DNA of 64,000 nucleotides, taken from the NCBI RefSeq assembly GCF_001427785.1, contig NZ_LMHM01000016.1, forward strand, positions 273,231 to 337,230. Reading direction: 5' to 3'. Position numbers and translations under genes: made by a program. The notes beneath the pieces were generated by a model that searched no databases, was not told where the DNA came from, and saw only the letters and a program-made list of their open reading frames with translations. Of this stretch, positions 8,920 through 20,390 are shown in pieces (position 1 is the stretch's first letter; each line of letters opens with the position of its first letter). This stretch comes from Lysobacter sp. Root690 (lineage in GTDB: Bacteria; Pseudomonadota; Gammaproteobacteria; Xanthomonadales; Xanthomonadaceae).

Positions 8920-8991
8920 TAGAAAGACAGCTTCGGCCGCGAACCCGGCGCGGAGCTTTAGCGCGGGTCCGTCCCCCTTCAGGAGCGCACC

Positions 8992-10344
8992 ATGAACTTC
9001 GCACGCGCATACGCAGTGTCCGCCGCGGCCTTGATCGCCGCCGGCGTCTGGTTGTCGCCACAAACCGCGCAGGCCCAGACCCTGGTCTGGGAAGACAATT
9101 TCAACGGCCCCTCGATCGACGGCAACAAATGGATCTACGACGTCGGCGACGGCTGCCAGATCGGCCTGTGCGGCTGGGGCAACAACGAATTGCAGTACTA
9201 CACCAGTCGCCCGGAAAACGCGCGCATCGAGAATGGCAGCCTGGTGATCGAAGCGCGGCGCGAGAATTTCGGCAGCCGCGGCTTCACTTCGGCGCGCCTG
9301 AAGACCGAAGGCCGCATGCATTTCAAGTACGGCACCCTGGAAGCGCGGATCAAGGTGCCCGACCTGCGCAACGGCCTGTGGCCGGCGTACTGGATGCTCG
9401 GCACCACCGGCAACTGGCCGGCGCGCGGCGAGATCGATCTGCTGGAAATGGGTTCGGCCGCGGCGATCGCCGCCAACATGACCAACCGCCGCGTCGGCGC
9501 GGCGGTGCATTGGGACTACCAGGGATCGCAGGCCGACTACGGCCAGGATTTCAACAGCGGCAGCGATCTCAACGGCGGCTTCCACACCTATCGCCTGACC
9601 TGGGACCCGCAATTCGTGCGCGTGTCGATCGACGGCCAGCAATTCTTCGAGTTCGCCATTTCCAATATCGAAGGCGCTTCGCTACATGAATTCCACGCGC
9701 CGTATTTCCTGCTGCTCAATCTCGCGGTCGGCGGCAACTACACCGGCATCCCGACCGCGGGCGGTATCACCGCGCCCTTGCCCGGGCGCATGGAGATCGA
9801 CTACATCCGTCTGTATCAAAACCCCGGCAGCAGCCTGTACACCGGCGCCAATCCGCCGAGCGGCAAGTTTGGCGTGTTCACCGAACGCAGCGACATGAAC
9901 GCGCGTCTGAACTACAACGGCGATGCGAACCTTTACCTGTGGAACAACCTCACCCCGATCGCCGCGTCGCCGTTCGAAGGCAGCCAGCTGTTGGCGTTCC
10001 GCGCCAACGCCGGAGCCTGGTACGGGCTGGGTGTCGCCACCGACTACAAGAACATGAGCCGCTTCGCGCCCGGCAAGCTGAAGTTCCATATGCGCACGAC
10101 CACGCCGTCGATCTTCAAGATCGGCATCAGCACTTCGTTCGGCGACAGCTGGATCGATTTCGTCAACGGCGGCCAGCAATACGGTCTGGTGCGCGACGGC
10201 CAATGGCATGAGGTCAGCATTCCGTTCAGCGCATTCCACGACCTCGACCTGCATGCGGTGAAGCAGATGTTCATGCTGGTGTCCGATCCGCCGGGCAGCA
10301 ACGTCGATGTGTTCATCGACAATGTTTACTACCAGGACTTCTGA
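8992..10344 (+). CDS. Secreted GH16 endo-beta-1,3-glucanase
   Basis: A 450-aa exported glycosidase with a signal peptide ending at AQA (about residue 29). The GH16 domain (about 32-280) has the family active site GEIDLLEMG with nucleophile Glu147, Asp149 and acid/base Glu152, plus the substrate-cleft aromatic WPAYWMLG. Members with this motif cleave beta-1,3 or mixed-linked glucans; Lysobacter enzymogenes is known to secrete GH16 beta-1,3-glucanases that attack fungal and oomycete walls. The last ~155 residues (FGVFTERSDMNARLNY to the C-terminus) form a separate beta-sandwich that looks like a carbohydrate-binding module. The ATG at 8992 has AGGAG 6 nt upstream. Monocistronic; probably controlled through the palindrome at 8906. 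Confidence 0.93.
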   Translation: MNFARAYAVSAAALIAAGVWLSPQTAQAQTLVWEDNFNGPSIDGNKWIYDVGDGCQIGLCGWGNNELQYYTSRPENARIENGSLVIEARRENFGSRGFTSARLKTEGRMHFKYGTLEARIKVPDLRNGLWPAYWMLGTTGNWPARGEIDLLEMGSAAAIAANMTNRRVGAAVHWDYQGSQADYGQDFNSGSDLNGGFHTYRLTWDPQFVRVSIDGQQFFEFAISNIEGASLHEFHAPYFLLLNLAVGGNYTGIPTAGGITAPLPGRMEIDYIRLYQNPGSSLYTGANPPSGKFGVFTERSDMNARLNYNGDANLYLWNNLTPIAASPFEGSQLLAFRANAGAWYGLGVATDYKNMSRFAPGKLKFHMRTTTPSIFKIGISTSFGDSWIDFVNGGQQYGLVRDGQWHEVSIPFSAFHDLDLHAVKQMFMLVSDPPGSNVDVFIDNVYYQDF

Positions 10345-10744
10345 GTCCGGACTTCGCCGAGCGTGATTCGGTAGTCGATCCCGCGAACCGCGTCGCAGTG
10401 CGAACTTCACGCGCTGTGACGCGGTTCGCGCTTGGCCCGCTTGTGCGGGCGGCGAGCGCGGATTACTCGCGTGTGCGCCATCACAAGCCAAGCGCTTGCT
10501 GCATCGCAACACCTTGCCGATACGGCGGGCTTGGCGTACTTTAAGCCGCATCCCGACGGGCCTGTCCCGTCCCTCCTGCCAGCCGGCGTTCACGCCCGCA
10601 AGCTCGATCACATTCAGAGCTTGCAGGTGACTAAGTGAACGCATTCCGTCGCGCGGCTTGCGCGCAGAGCTGTGCCCATTTCGGCAGCATCCATTCCGAC
10701 CGCGCCGCTTCGATCGTCGCGCAAGCGCGGTGCGGAGCCTGGCG
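10345..10744. other. Intergenic region before the siderophore operon
   Basis: No convincing gene. It contains a hairpin at 10382-10430 (separate entry), and GGAG at 10734-10737 is the entC ribosome binding site. I searched for a Fur box (GATAATGATAATCATTATC-like) on both strands and see none, which is unexpected for a siderophore operon. Confidence 0.6.
10382..10430 (+). terminator. 13-bp inverted repeat after the glucanase gene
   Basis: CGCGAACCGCGTC (10382-10394) pairs perfectly with GACGCGGTTCGCG (10418-10430) across a 23-nt loop, about 40 nt past the glucanase stop. No T-run follows. It could terminate glucanase transcription or be an operator for the downstream operon. Confidence 0.35.
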
Positions 10745-12010
10745 ATGATCGGCGAAGCGCATTCCCTGCATGGGATCGAAGACCGCGCGCTGGCGCCCGC
10801 GCCGGCCTTGTCGGCGGTTGCGTCCGCGGCCGGCGCGGCCTTGCTGTCGAACTATCAGCCGCGCGACTCGCTGTTTTCCTCGGCTTCGACCCAGTTGCAT
10901 GCGCGCGGCGTGTTGCAGTCGCTGACGCACAGCATCGACGACGACCTGGCCGGCGCCAGCGAGCGATTGCTCTCGTATGTCGCCGCCGAAACCGGCCGCT
11001 TGCCGATGATCGGCGCGGTGCCGTTCGCCAGCGACGAACCCTCGCGCATGTGGGTGCCATCGCAGGCGGTATTCGCCGCCGGTCGCGCGCGTCATCGCGG
11101 CGCGGCGCTGAGCGCGTTGAACGCCGAGCAACGGCCGATGCCGCAGGTCGAGCCGGTGCCGGCGCCGGCGCAGTTCATGCGCAATGTCGAGCGCTCGCTC
11201 GATCGCATCGTCGAAGGCGGAATCAGCAAGGTGGTGATGTCGCGCAGTCTGCGCATCGCCGCGCGTGTGGACGTGCCGCAGTTGCTCGGTCAATTGCTGG
11301 CGCGCGCGCCCGGCGCCTATACCTTCGCGATCGACCTCGCCGGTGCGGGCGGGCCGCAGGCCTGTTTGATCGGTTCCAGCCCGGAACTGCTGCTGTCCAA
11401 GCGCGGCGCCCGCATCGTTTCCAATCCGCTGGCCGGTTCGATTCCGCGCCACCCCGATCCGCAGGAAGACCAGCGCCGTGCGCGCGGCCTGCTGCAATCG
11501 GCCAAGGACCTGCACGAACACGCGCTGGTGATCGGCTCGGTCGCGGCGGCATTGCGGCCGTATTGCCGCGAGCTGCAAGTGCCGGCCTCGCCGTCGCTGA
11601 TCGCCACGCCGACCATGTGGCATCTGTCGACCCGCGTCGACGGCGTGCTGATCGATCCGTCGACCAGTTCGCTGCGATTGGCACTGGCGCTGCATCCCAC
11701 ACCGGCGGTATGCGGTTATCCGACCGAGCAAGCGCGTGAGGTGATCCGCGAATTCGAAGGCTACGAGCGCGGCCTGTTCACCGGCCTGGTCGGCTGGTGC
11801 GACAACGAAGGCGACGGCGAATGGGCGGTGACGATCCGCTGCGCCGTGGTCGAAGAGGAATGCGCGACGGTGTTCGCCGGTGCCGGCATCGTCGCGGGTT
11901 CGCAAGCGCAGGACGAACTTGCCGAAACCACGGCCAAGCTCGGCACCATGCTCGGCGCGATGGGGCTGGCGCATGCGGCGGACACCGACGGCGCGCAGGG
12001 CAGGGCATGA
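10745..12010 (+). CDS. entC: Isochorismate synthase (DHB biosynthesis)
   Basis: A 421-aa chorismate-binding enzyme converting chorismate to isochorismate, the first step to 2,3-dihydroxybenzoate. Family motifs are intact: [28 protein letters not shown] followed by the helix [27 protein letters not shown] and the C-terminal [14 protein letters not shown]. The ATG at 10745 is chosen over the open frame from 10658 because GGAG lies 7 nt upstream and the homologous domain starts soon after. First gene of a six-gene operon; its stop overlaps the entE start (ATGA). Salicylate-forming homologues are similar, but the entB, entE and entA neighbours argue for the DHB pathway. Confidence 0.93.
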   Translation: MIGEAHSLHGIEDRALAPAPALSAVASAAGAALLSNYQPRDSLFSSASTQLHARGVLQSLTHSIDDDLAGASERLLSYVAAETGRLPMIGAVPFASDEPSRMWVPSQAVFAAGRARHRGAALSALNAEQRPMPQVEPVPAPAQFMRNVERSLDRIVEGGISKVVMSRSLRIAARVDVPQLLGQLLARAPGAYTFAIDLAGAGGPQACLIGSSPELLLSKRGARIVSNPLAGSIPRHPDPQEDQRRARGLLQSAKDLHEHALVIGSVAAALRPYCRELQVPASPSLIATPTMWHLSTRVDGVLIDPSTSSLRLALALHPTPAVCGYPTEQAREVIREFEGYERGLFTGLVGWCDNEGDGEWAVTIRCAVVEEECATVFAGAGIVAGSQAQDELAETTAKLGTMLGAMGLAHAADTDGAQGRA

Positions 12011-13713
12011 GCGCGCAGGCAGTGAACATCGCAGCGACACCGCTGCCCGGGTTCACTCCGTGGCCGGAGGAATTCGCCGCGCGTTATCGCGAACTGGGCT
12101 ACTGGAGCGGAGTCGGTCTGTATCAGCGACTGGCCCAGGTGGCCGCGCAATACCCTGATCGCACCGCTTTGGTTTGCGGCGAACGGCGTTGGAGCTACGC
12201 GCATTTCGACGAACAGGTGCGCCGGTTCGCGGCGGGTCTGGCGCGAATCGGCATCGGTCGTCGCGATCGGGTGCTGCTGCAACTGCCTAACTTCGCCGAA
12301 CACTACGTCGCCTGCCATGCCTTGTTCCGCCTCGGCGCGTTGCCGGTGTTCGCCTTGCCCGCGCATCGCCGCGCCGAGGTCGGCTACTTCGTCGAACACG
12401 CGCAGATCCGCGCCTGTGTGATCGCCGATCGCGACGCCGGCTTCGATTTTCGCGAACTGATGCGCGAGGTGCGCGCGGCCCAACCCTGCCTGCGCGAGGT
12501 GATCGTGGTCGGCGAGGCGCAAGAGTTTATCGCCTTCGATTCGCTGCTCGACGAACCGTTCGAGCAAGCCTTGCCGGATGCCTCGGACGTCGCGTTCCTG
12601 CAGTTGTCCGGTGGCAGTACCGGCGTGCCCAAGCTGATCCCGCGCACCCACGACGATTATTTCTACAGCGTCCGCGCCAGCGCGGAGATCTGCGGGCTCG
12701 GCTCGGACTGCGTGTACCTGTGCGCCCTGCCGGCCGCGCATAACTTTCCGATGAGCTCGCCCGGCGCGCTCGGCGTGTTCCATGTCGGCGGTTGCGTGGT
12801 GCTGGCGAGGCAGGCCGATCCGGAGTCGTGCTTCGCCCTGATCGCGCGCGAACGGGTCACCTGGACCGCGCTGGTGCCCTCGCTGGCGCTGGCATGGCTG
12901 GAATCGCGGGCGCTCGCGCGCTACGACCTGTCCAGCCTGCAGACGATACAGATCGGCGGCGCACACCTGGCCGGTGATGTCGCGCGACGTATTCCCGGGA
13001 CATTCGGTTGCCGCTTGCAGCAGGTATTCGGCATGGCCGAAGGGCTGGTCAACTACACCCGCGACGACGATCCCGACGAGGTGGTGCTGAGCACGCAGGG
13101 CCGGCCGATCAGCGCGCACGATGAGATCCGCGTGGTCGACGACGGCGACAACGATCTGGCCGATGGCGAGATCGGCCACCTGCTGACCCGCGGCCCGTAC
13201 ACGATCCGCGGCTATTACCGCGCCGACGCCCACAATGCGCGCGCGTTCACCGCCGACGGTTTCTATCGCACCGGCGACCGCGTGCGGCGTCTGCCATCGG
13301 GGCATCTGATCGTCGAAGGCCGGGCCAAGGACCAGATCAACCGCGGCGGCGAGAAGATCGCGGCCGAGGAAGTCGAAAGCCATCTGCTCGAACATCCGTC
13401 GGTGTTCGATGCGGCGCTGGTGGCGATGCCGGACCGCTGGCTCGGCGAGAAATCCTGTGCGTTCGTGGTGCTGCGTCCGAGTGCGGCCGATGCATCGCCG
13501 ATCGTGCCGCGCGATCTGCAGCGCTTCCTACGCGAACGCGGCATCGCCGCCTACAAGATTCCCGACCGGGTCGAACTGGTCGATGCATTGCCGTACACCG
13601 CGGTCGGCAAGGCCGACAAGAAGGCGCTGCGCGCGCGGTTCGCACCGCCGACCGCTGCGATTTCCTCCGCCTCGATTTTTTCCACTTCCCCTCTCAGCGA
13701 AGCGCACTCATGA
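12007..13713 (+). CDS. entE: 2,3-dihydroxybenzoate-AMP ligase
   Basis: A 568-aa stand-alone adenylation enzyme that activates 2,3-dihydroxybenzoate with ATP and loads it on the aryl carrier domain of EntB. Visible motifs: the phosphate loop [16 protein letters not shown], the aryl-acid family signature [22 protein letters not shown], the hinge region with GDRVRR and [17 protein letters not shown], and the catalytic lysine in [10 protein letters not shown]. The N-terminal [19 protein letters not shown] is characteristic of the EntE/DhbE/YbtE group. It overlaps entC and entB by 4 nt each, so expression is tightly coupled. Confidence 0.95.
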   Translation: MSAQAVNIAATPLPGFTPWPEEFAARYRELGYWSGVGLYQRLAQVAAQYPDRTALVCGERRWSYAHFDEQVRRFAAGLARIGIGRRDRVLLQLPNFAEHYVACHALFRLGALPVFALPAHRRAEVGYFVEHAQIRACVIADRDAGFDFRELMREVRAAQPCLREVIVVGEAQEFIAFDSLLDEPFEQALPDASDVAFLQLSGGSTGVPKLIPRTHDDYFYSVRASAEICGLGSDCVYLCALPAAHNFPMSSPGALGVFHVGGCVVLARQADPESCFALIARERVTWTALVPSLALAWLESRALARYDLSSLQTIQIGGAHLAGDVARRIPGTFGCRLQQVFGMAEGLVNYTRDDDPDEVVLSTQGRPISAHDEIRVVDDGDNDLADGEIGHLLTRGPYTIRGYYRADAHNARAFTADGFYRTGDRVRRLPSGHLIVEGRAKDQINRGGEKIAAEEVESHLLEHPSVFDAALVAMPDRWLGEKSCAFVVLRPSAADASPIVPRDLQRFLRERGIAAYKIPDRVELVDALPYTAVGKADKKALRARFAPPTAAISSASIFSTSPLSEAHS

Positions 13714-14588
13714 CGATTCCCACCATCGCCAGTTACCCCATGCCCGGCGCCGAGTCGTGGCCGGCCAACCGCGTCGACTGGCGTCCCGATCCGGCGCGGG
13801 CGGTGCTGTTGATCCACGACATGCAAGAGTATTTCCTCGCCTTCTACGACCGCGCCCAGGCGCCGGTGCCGGAGCTGATCGGCAACATCCGCGCCTTGCG
13901 CGATGCCTGCGACGATGCCGGCGTGCCGGTGGTCTATACCGCGCAGCCTACGCAGCAGAGCGCGGTCCAGCGCGGCCTGCTGCAACCGTGGTGGGGGCCG
14001 GGCATCACCGCCAAGCCCGAACTGGCGCCGGTCGCCGCCGAACTCGCGCCGCGGCCGCAGGACACCGTGCTGACCAAGTGGCGTTACAGCGCCTTCGTGT
14101 CCAGCGACCTGCGCGAACGCATGCGCGCGCAAGGCCGCGATCAGCTGATCGTGTGCGGCATCTACGCCCATATTGGTTGCATGATGACCGTCGCCGATGC
14201 GTTCATGCACGACATCCAGCCGTTCCTGATCGCCGATGCGGTCGCCGATTTCTCGGCCGAGGAACACGCGCTGGCGCTGAACTACGTCTCGCGCCGCTGC
14301 GGCGTGGTCAGCGATCGCGCCTCGTGCGTCCAGGCGCTGGCCGACGGCGTCGGCCTGCCGCGCAGCCTGACCGCGCTGCGCACCGAACTGGCACTGATCA
14401 TGGAACTGCCGCTGGAGCAGATCGACGCGCAGGACAATCCGTTCGAGGCCGGGCTGGATTCGATTCGGCTGATGACCTTGCTGGAGCGTTGGTCGGCGCG
14501 CGGCGAGCGCATCGGTCTGGTCGAACTGGCCGAACGCGGTAGCGTGTCGGAGTGGTGGGACCTGATCGAATCGAGGCGGGCGGCGTGA
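13710..14588 (+). CDS. entB: Isochorismatase with aryl carrier domain
   Basis: A 292-aa bifunctional protein. Residues 1-~210 are the isochorismatase domain ([14 protein letters not shown] with the catalytic Asp, LTKWRYSAF with the Lys, and [18 protein letters not shown]) that hydrolyses isochorismate to 2,3-dihydro-2,3-dihydroxybenzoate and pyruvate. The C-terminal ~75 residues are an aryl carrier protein with the phosphopantetheine attachment Ser251 in [10 protein letters not shown]. EntE charges this domain with DHB and the next gene product transfers the aryl group. No EntD-type phosphopantetheinyl transferase is in the window, so activation must come from elsewhere. Confidence 0.95.
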   Translation: MTIPTIASYPMPGAESWPANRVDWRPDPARAVLLIHDMQEYFLAFYDRAQAPVPELIGNIRALRDACDDAGVPVVYTAQPTQQSAVQRGLLQPWWGPGITAKPELAPVAAELAPRPQDTVLTKWRYSAFVSSDLRERMRAQGRDQLIVCGIYAHIGCMMTVADAFMHDIQPFLIADAVADFSAEEHALALNYVSRRCGVVSDRASCVQALADGVGLPRSLTALRTELALIMELPLEQIDAQDNPFEAGLDSIRLMTLLERWSARGERIGLVELAERGSVSEWWDLIESRRAA

Positions 14589-15937
14589 TGGATCGCGACG
14601 CACTCGACACGCTGGCGTTGCCATTGAGTGGCCCGCAACTGGGCATGTGGGCCGGCCAGCAACTCGATCCGGACAGCCCGTCGTTCTGGACCGCCGAAGC
14701 GATCGAATTGAACGGCGCGCTGGATCTAGCCGCGCTCGAAGACGCGGTGCGCGAGACCCTGAGCGCCTGCGATGCCTTGCATATGCGCTATGTCCGGCAT
14801 GGCGACGAGGTCGTGCAATCGCTGGACCCGCACCGTCCGGTGGTGATCGGGCGCCAGGATTATTCGAACTGCGCCGATCCGTGGCGTAGCGCACGCGAGT
14901 GGATGGGCGAAGACCTGTTGCGGCAGGCCGATCTGGCCCGGCGTCCGTTGTTCGCCAGCGCCCTGATCCGGCTCGGCGCGGATCGTCACCTGTGGTATCT
15001 GCGCGTGCATCACATCGCGCTGGACGGGTTTGCCTATCTGCTGCTGATCCATCGCGTTGCCGAGTTGTATTCGGCGCGGATCGCGCGGCGCGAAGCGGCG
15101 CCCGCGCGCGACTGGTCGCTGGCGCCGGTGATCGCCGAGGAAGCGGCCTACCGACAATCGGCGCGTTTCGTCGACGATCGCAAGTACTGGTCGCAAGCAC
15201 TGAGTGGCCAGGGCGAGCCGGTCACGTTGGGGCTCAAGTGCGCGCCTGGCGACAGCTCGCATTCGCAGCGGGCCTTGTTGCCGCCCGCACAGTACGCGCA
15301 ATGGCAGGCCGCCGCGCGCCAGCTCGGGGTGGATTGGTCGGCTTGGCTGATGGCGGCGATCTTCGCCTGGATGTATGCGCGCAGCGGCGAGCGCGACCTA
15401 AGCATCGGTCTGTTGGTGATGAACCGGCTCGGCACGGCCGCGCTCGGCGTGCCGTGCATGGCGATGAACGTGGTGCCGTTGCGCCTGCGGATCGATCCGC
15501 AACTTGGCTTCGATTCGCTGGCCCGCGCGGTCGCGGCGCAGTTGCGCGAGTTGCGGCCACACCAGCGTTACAACTACGAATGGCTGCGCAACGATCTCGG
15601 CCTGACCGACAGCCATGCGCAGTTGTACGGGCCGGTGGTCAATCTGATGCCGTTCGATCGCGGCTTCGTGTTCGAAGGGCTGGGCAGCCGCGCGCATCCG
15701 ATTTCGGTCGGTTCGGTCGAGGATCTCGACATCACCGTGTCGCCGATGGCCGATGGCGTGCGTTTCGATATCGAAGCCAATCCGCAGGCCTACGATGCGG
15801 ATTGTCTCGCCGAGCACCACGCGGCGCTGGTGGCCCTGCTGCAACGGGTCATCGCTGAACCCGAGTGCCGCATCGAGGTCCTGGCCGGCCGCATCGATCC
15901 GCGAATCGATCCGCAACCGGCGGTGCGCGCCGCATGA
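14588..15937 (+). CDS. VibH-like free-standing condensation enzyme (amide synthase)
   Basis: A 449-aa protein made of a single NRPS condensation domain. The catalytic motif is intact at H141-H142-I-A-L-D146-G147, with the N-terminal latch LPLSGPQLGMW and the late motifs SIGLLVMNRLG and GPVVNLMPF. There is no adenylation or carrier domain. The closest functional model is VibH of vibriobactin synthesis, which transfers DHB from the EntB/VibB carrier onto a soluble polyamine. Its place directly after entB (1-nt TGATG overlap) supports the same reaction here, consistent with the catechol-polyamine siderophore lysochelin reported from L. enzymogenes. The amine acceptor (putrescine, cadaverine, spermidine) cannot be read from sequence. 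No seryl or threonyl NRPS module of the enterobactin type is encoded. Confidence 0.88.
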   Translation: MDRDALDTLALPLSGPQLGMWAGQQLDPDSPSFWTAEAIELNGALDLAALEDAVRETLSACDALHMRYVRHGDEVVQSLDPHRPVVIGRQDYSNCADPWRSAREWMGEDLLRQADLARRPLFASALIRLGADRHLWYLRVHHIALDGFAYLLLIHRVAELYSARIARREAAPARDWSLAPVIAEEAAYRQSARFVDDRKYWSQALSGQGEPVTLGLKCAPGDSSHSQRALLPPAQYAQWQAAARQLGVDWSAWLMAAIFAWMYARSGERDLSIGLLVMNRLGTAALGVPCMAMNVVPLRLRIDPQLGFDSLARAVAAQLRELRPHQRYNYEWLRNDLGLTDSHAQLYGPVVNLMPFDRGFVFEGLGSRAHPISVGSVEDLDITVSPMADGVRFDIEANPQAYDADCLAEHHAALVALLQRVIAEPECRIEVLAGRIDPRIDPQPAVRAA

Positions 15938-16761
15938 GCACGCGTCCCCGTGCCCGCTTGCTGAGGGTGCTGCGCATCGCCGAACGCACTCCGCAGATGC
16001 GGCGCATCACCCTGGGTGGCGTCGATCTGGCCGGTTTCCCGGGCGGCAGCGAAGGCGCGCATATCAAGCTGCTGTTTCCTGCGCTGGCCGGCGAAGCGCC
16101 GCAATTGCCGACCCTGGGCGAGCACGGCCCGGTCTGGCCCGAAGGCGCGACCCGGCCGCTGATCCGCACCTACACCGTGGCGCGCATCGATCCGCAGTTG
16201 AACGAGATCGATGTCGACATCGTGCTGCACGGCGATGACGGGCCGGCGTCGCGCTGGGCATGCGCGGCACGGGTCGGCGATCCGCTCGGCCTGGCCGGAC
16301 CCGGCGGGCCGGAACTGTTTCGCACCGACGCGCAGCGGCATGTGCTGATCGGCGATCCAAGCAGCTATGCCTTGCTGTGCGCGGTGATCGCCAAGCTGCC
16401 CGACAGCGTCGATATCGACGCCTTGCTCGAGGTGCCCGACGCGAGCGAGATCCAGGGGCTGCCGGCGCATCCGCGTTTGCGCGCACGTTGGTTGTCGCGC
16501 GACGGCCAGCCCGCGGGCGCGAGCCGCTTGCTGCTCGATGCGGTGCGGGCATTGCCATGGCCGGATGGCGAATCGATCTCGGTAACTCTGGCCGGCGAGA
16601 GCGCGCAGGTTGTGGCGATCCGCGATTTCCTCGCCGGCGAACGTGGCGTTCACCGCTCGATGATGTACGCGGTGCCGTACTGGAAGGACCGCTGGGACGA
16701 AGACACGTATCACGAGGAACGCCATCGGATCATGGACGCGTTCGACGAGGCGCAGGCATGA
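15934..16761 (+). CDS. Siderophore-interacting protein (ViuB/SIP family reductase)
   Basis: A 275-aa FAD-binding protein of the SIP family, which reduces ferric siderophores in the cytoplasm to release iron. Motifs: the FAD-binding RTYTVARID preceded by a beta-barrel domain, DGPASRWA, the internal GDPSSYALLCAVI (site for the NAD(P)H-like domain), and the diagnostic C-terminal signature YWKDRWDEDTYHEERH. It overlaps the condensation-enzyme gene by 4 nt (ATGA) and entA by 4 nt. Its inclusion shows that the operon covers both making the siderophore and recovering iron from it; a TonB-dependent receptor is not encoded in the window. Confidence 0.92.
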   Translation: MSTRPRARLLRVLRIAERTPQMRRITLGGVDLAGFPGGSEGAHIKLLFPALAGEAPQLPTLGEHGPVWPEGATRPLIRTYTVARIDPQLNEIDVDIVLHGDDGPASRWACAARVGDPLGLAGPGGPELFRTDAQRHVLIGDPSSYALLCAVIAKLPDSVDIDALLEVPDASEIQGLPAHPRLRARWLSRDGQPAGASRLLLDAVRALPWPDGESISVTLAGESAQVVAIRDFLAGERGVHRSMMYAVPYWKDRWDEDTYHEERHRIMDAFDEAQA

Positions 16762-17552
16762 GCGGCGCGGGCACAGGGGAATTTGCTGGCCGGGTCGTCA
16801 TGGTCACCGGCGCGGCGCAAGGCATCGGCGCGGCGACTGCGCTGCGGCTGGCGGGCGAGGGGGCCGCGCTGGCCTTAATCGATCGCGATGCGGATTCGTT
16901 GGCCGGCACGGTCGCACAATTGCGAGCAAACGGCGCGACGGTATGGGCGCGGGCGCTGGACCTGTGCGATGCGGCCGCGGTCGAGAGCGCCGTGGCCGAG
17001 ATTGAACGCGAGTTCGGCGCTATCGAACATCTGGCGCATGTCGCCGGCATCCTGCGGGTTGGCGAATGCCTGCAACTCGATACGAACGATTGGGACGCGT
17101 GCATGGCGGTCAATGCCCGCGCGGTGTTCACCACCACTCGCGCGGTCGCGCGGTCGATGCAGGCGCGCGGTCGCGGCAGCATCGTCGCGGTCGGCTCCAA
17201 CGCGGCCGCCACGCCGCGCGTGGGCATGGCGGCCTATGCGGCGTCCAAGGCCGCGGCGAGCCAGTATCTGCGTTGCCTGGCGTTGGAACTGGCGCCGTTT
17301 GGTGTGCGTTGCAATCTTGTATCGCCGGGTTCGACCGACACCGCGATGCAGCGTGCCTTCGCTCACGACGAACAGGCACGGCGCGAGATCCTGATGGGCG
17401 TGGCCGAACGCTATCGGCTGGGCATTCCGCTGCAACGCATCGCCGATCCGGACGACATCGCCGAGGCGATCTGTTTCCTGCTGTCGGATCGTGCGCGTCA
17501 CATCACGTTGCACGACTTGCGCGTGGATGGCGGGGCGACGTTGGATGCCTGA
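16758..17552 (+). CDS. entA: 2,3-dihydro-2,3-dihydroxybenzoate dehydrogenase
   Basis: A 264-aa short-chain dehydrogenase that oxidises the EntB product to 2,3-dihydroxybenzoate using NAD+. Nucleotide-binding TGAAQGIG is at residues 17-24; the catalytic triad is in VAVGSNAA (Ser) and YAASKAAAS (Tyr, Lys); the EntA-specific C-terminal stretch [23 protein letters not shown] is present. Last gene of the operon. Identification as EntA rather than a generic SDR rests on the [15 protein letters not shown] pattern and on its neighbours. It completes the chorismate to DHB path with entC and entB. Confidence 0.93.
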   Translation: MSGAGTGEFAGRVVMVTGAAQGIGAATALRLAGEGAALALIDRDADSLAGTVAQLRANGATVWARALDLCDAAAVESAVAEIEREFGAIEHLAHVAGILRVGECLQLDTNDWDACMAVNARAVFTTTRAVARSMQARGRGSIVAVGSNAAATPRVGMAAYAASKAAASQYLRCLALELAPFGVRCNLVSPGSTDTAMQRAFAHDEQARREILMGVAERYRLGIPLQRIADPDDIAEAICFLLSDRARHITLHDLRVDGGATLDA

Positions 17553-17723
17553 AGTTACTGCACGATAGGCGGCGGGTATGTGTCTTCAATGAAACAGTGA
17601 GGCAAGGTGGGGCTTGGGTGAGTGAAGTGGGCGGCACAACGCATCATGCCAGGCTGGCCCGGTCGCCCAGGCCAACCCGGTGTCGTACGAAATCGGTTCA
17701 AGCAAGAAACGTTCCGCCGCGGC

Positions 17724-17954
17724 TTACGGAAGGATGATGCCGCGGCTGTCGTCTTCGCCGACCACGCCGCTGGCGCTGCCGTTGTTGTTCCACACGATGT
17801 ACAGATACTTGCGCTCGCCCGGCGCCGGATCGCCGTAGTCGCCGTTGTTGGCGAAGAACTCGCGCTGCTTGTTGGCGTACTGCTGGGTGACCTTGCTGGT
17901 GACGTCGTTGGTGCTGTTCCACACGCCGTAACCGGCGTAGCTGATGGTCGACAT
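17724..17954 (-). CDS. Small protein of unknown function (76 aa)
   Basis: ATG at 17954 with GAGGA about 9 nt upstream, stop TAA at 17724. The short acidic/polar product has two parts: SYAGYGVWNSTNDVTSKVTQ and GDPAPGERKYLYIVWNNNG, ending in a GIILP tail. That arrangement (YG..., DVT, GDPxPGxxKxLxI, terminal LP) recalls the small beta domain DUF3395 found at the end of DnaJC11-like proteins, here on its own; this is a memory-based resemblance. No signal peptide or membrane segment. The open frame extends upstream to 18248, but composition there is random-like and the ribosome site favours 17954. It points towards entA, with a 170-nt gap between the two stop codons. Confidence 0.65.
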   Translation of the reverse strand: MSTISYAGYGVWNSTNDVTSKVTQQYANKQREFFANNGDYGDPAPGERKYLYIVWNNNGSASGVVGEDDSRGIILP

Positions 17955-18306
17955 GATGCTGTCCTCGATCTGGATGATGAGACGACTCGTGCTCGCCGAC
18001 CTTGCGGTGCGAGCCGCACCGGCGTCGTCCTGGCCGGTGGTTGAGGCCAGCATCCACAGTGCGGGGCGTGAACACCTTTCGGAAACCTGACGGTTGCCGG
18101 GCATGCGAAATCCGCCCGCGACTTCGAGCACAGGCCCGCCGCGGCGACCTGACGACGACCTGACGGTCCGGAGTTCGAAGACATGCCGGCTGTGACAACC
18201 GGGCCGGCGTGGCGGCTCGAAGCCGCGAATGGCGAGCCGCTCCGGCACGGAGCGACTCGCCGGTCCGAACGATGGTCAGCCGGACTTGCGAAGCATCACT
18301 GTGGGA
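17955..18306. other. Intergenic region between the small gene and the protease gene
   Basis: No gene that I can support. It should carry the promoter of the 76-aa gene, but no clear -35/-10 pair is visible. The right end contains tandem hairpins behind the protease gene (separate entry). Confidence 0.5.
18212..18261 (-). terminator. Tandem hairpins after the lysyl endopeptidase gene
   Basis: 18231-18244 pairs with 18248-18261 (14-bp stem, one mismatch, 3-nt loop), and GCGGCT/AGCCGC at 18212-18226 forms a second 6-bp stem with loop CGA. Both lie within 95 nt of the protease stop on its downstream side. No U-run, but stem stability makes a terminator or mRNA 3'-end stabiliser likely. Confidence 0.5.

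Positions 18307-20390
<2,084 letters not shown>

Noticed and set aside
10658-10744. Longer EntC start at 10658
   Set aside because: The extra 29 residues are Arg/Pro-rich with no homology, and the ATG at 10745 has a proper GGAG site.
10345-10744. Fur box upstream of entC
   Set aside because: No 19-bp Fur-like dyad found by eye on either strand; only a GC-rich inverted repeat.
17955-18248. N-terminal extension of the 76-aa protein to 18248
   Set aside because: Composition is random-like, no ribosome site, and the region overlaps the hairpins behind the protease gene.
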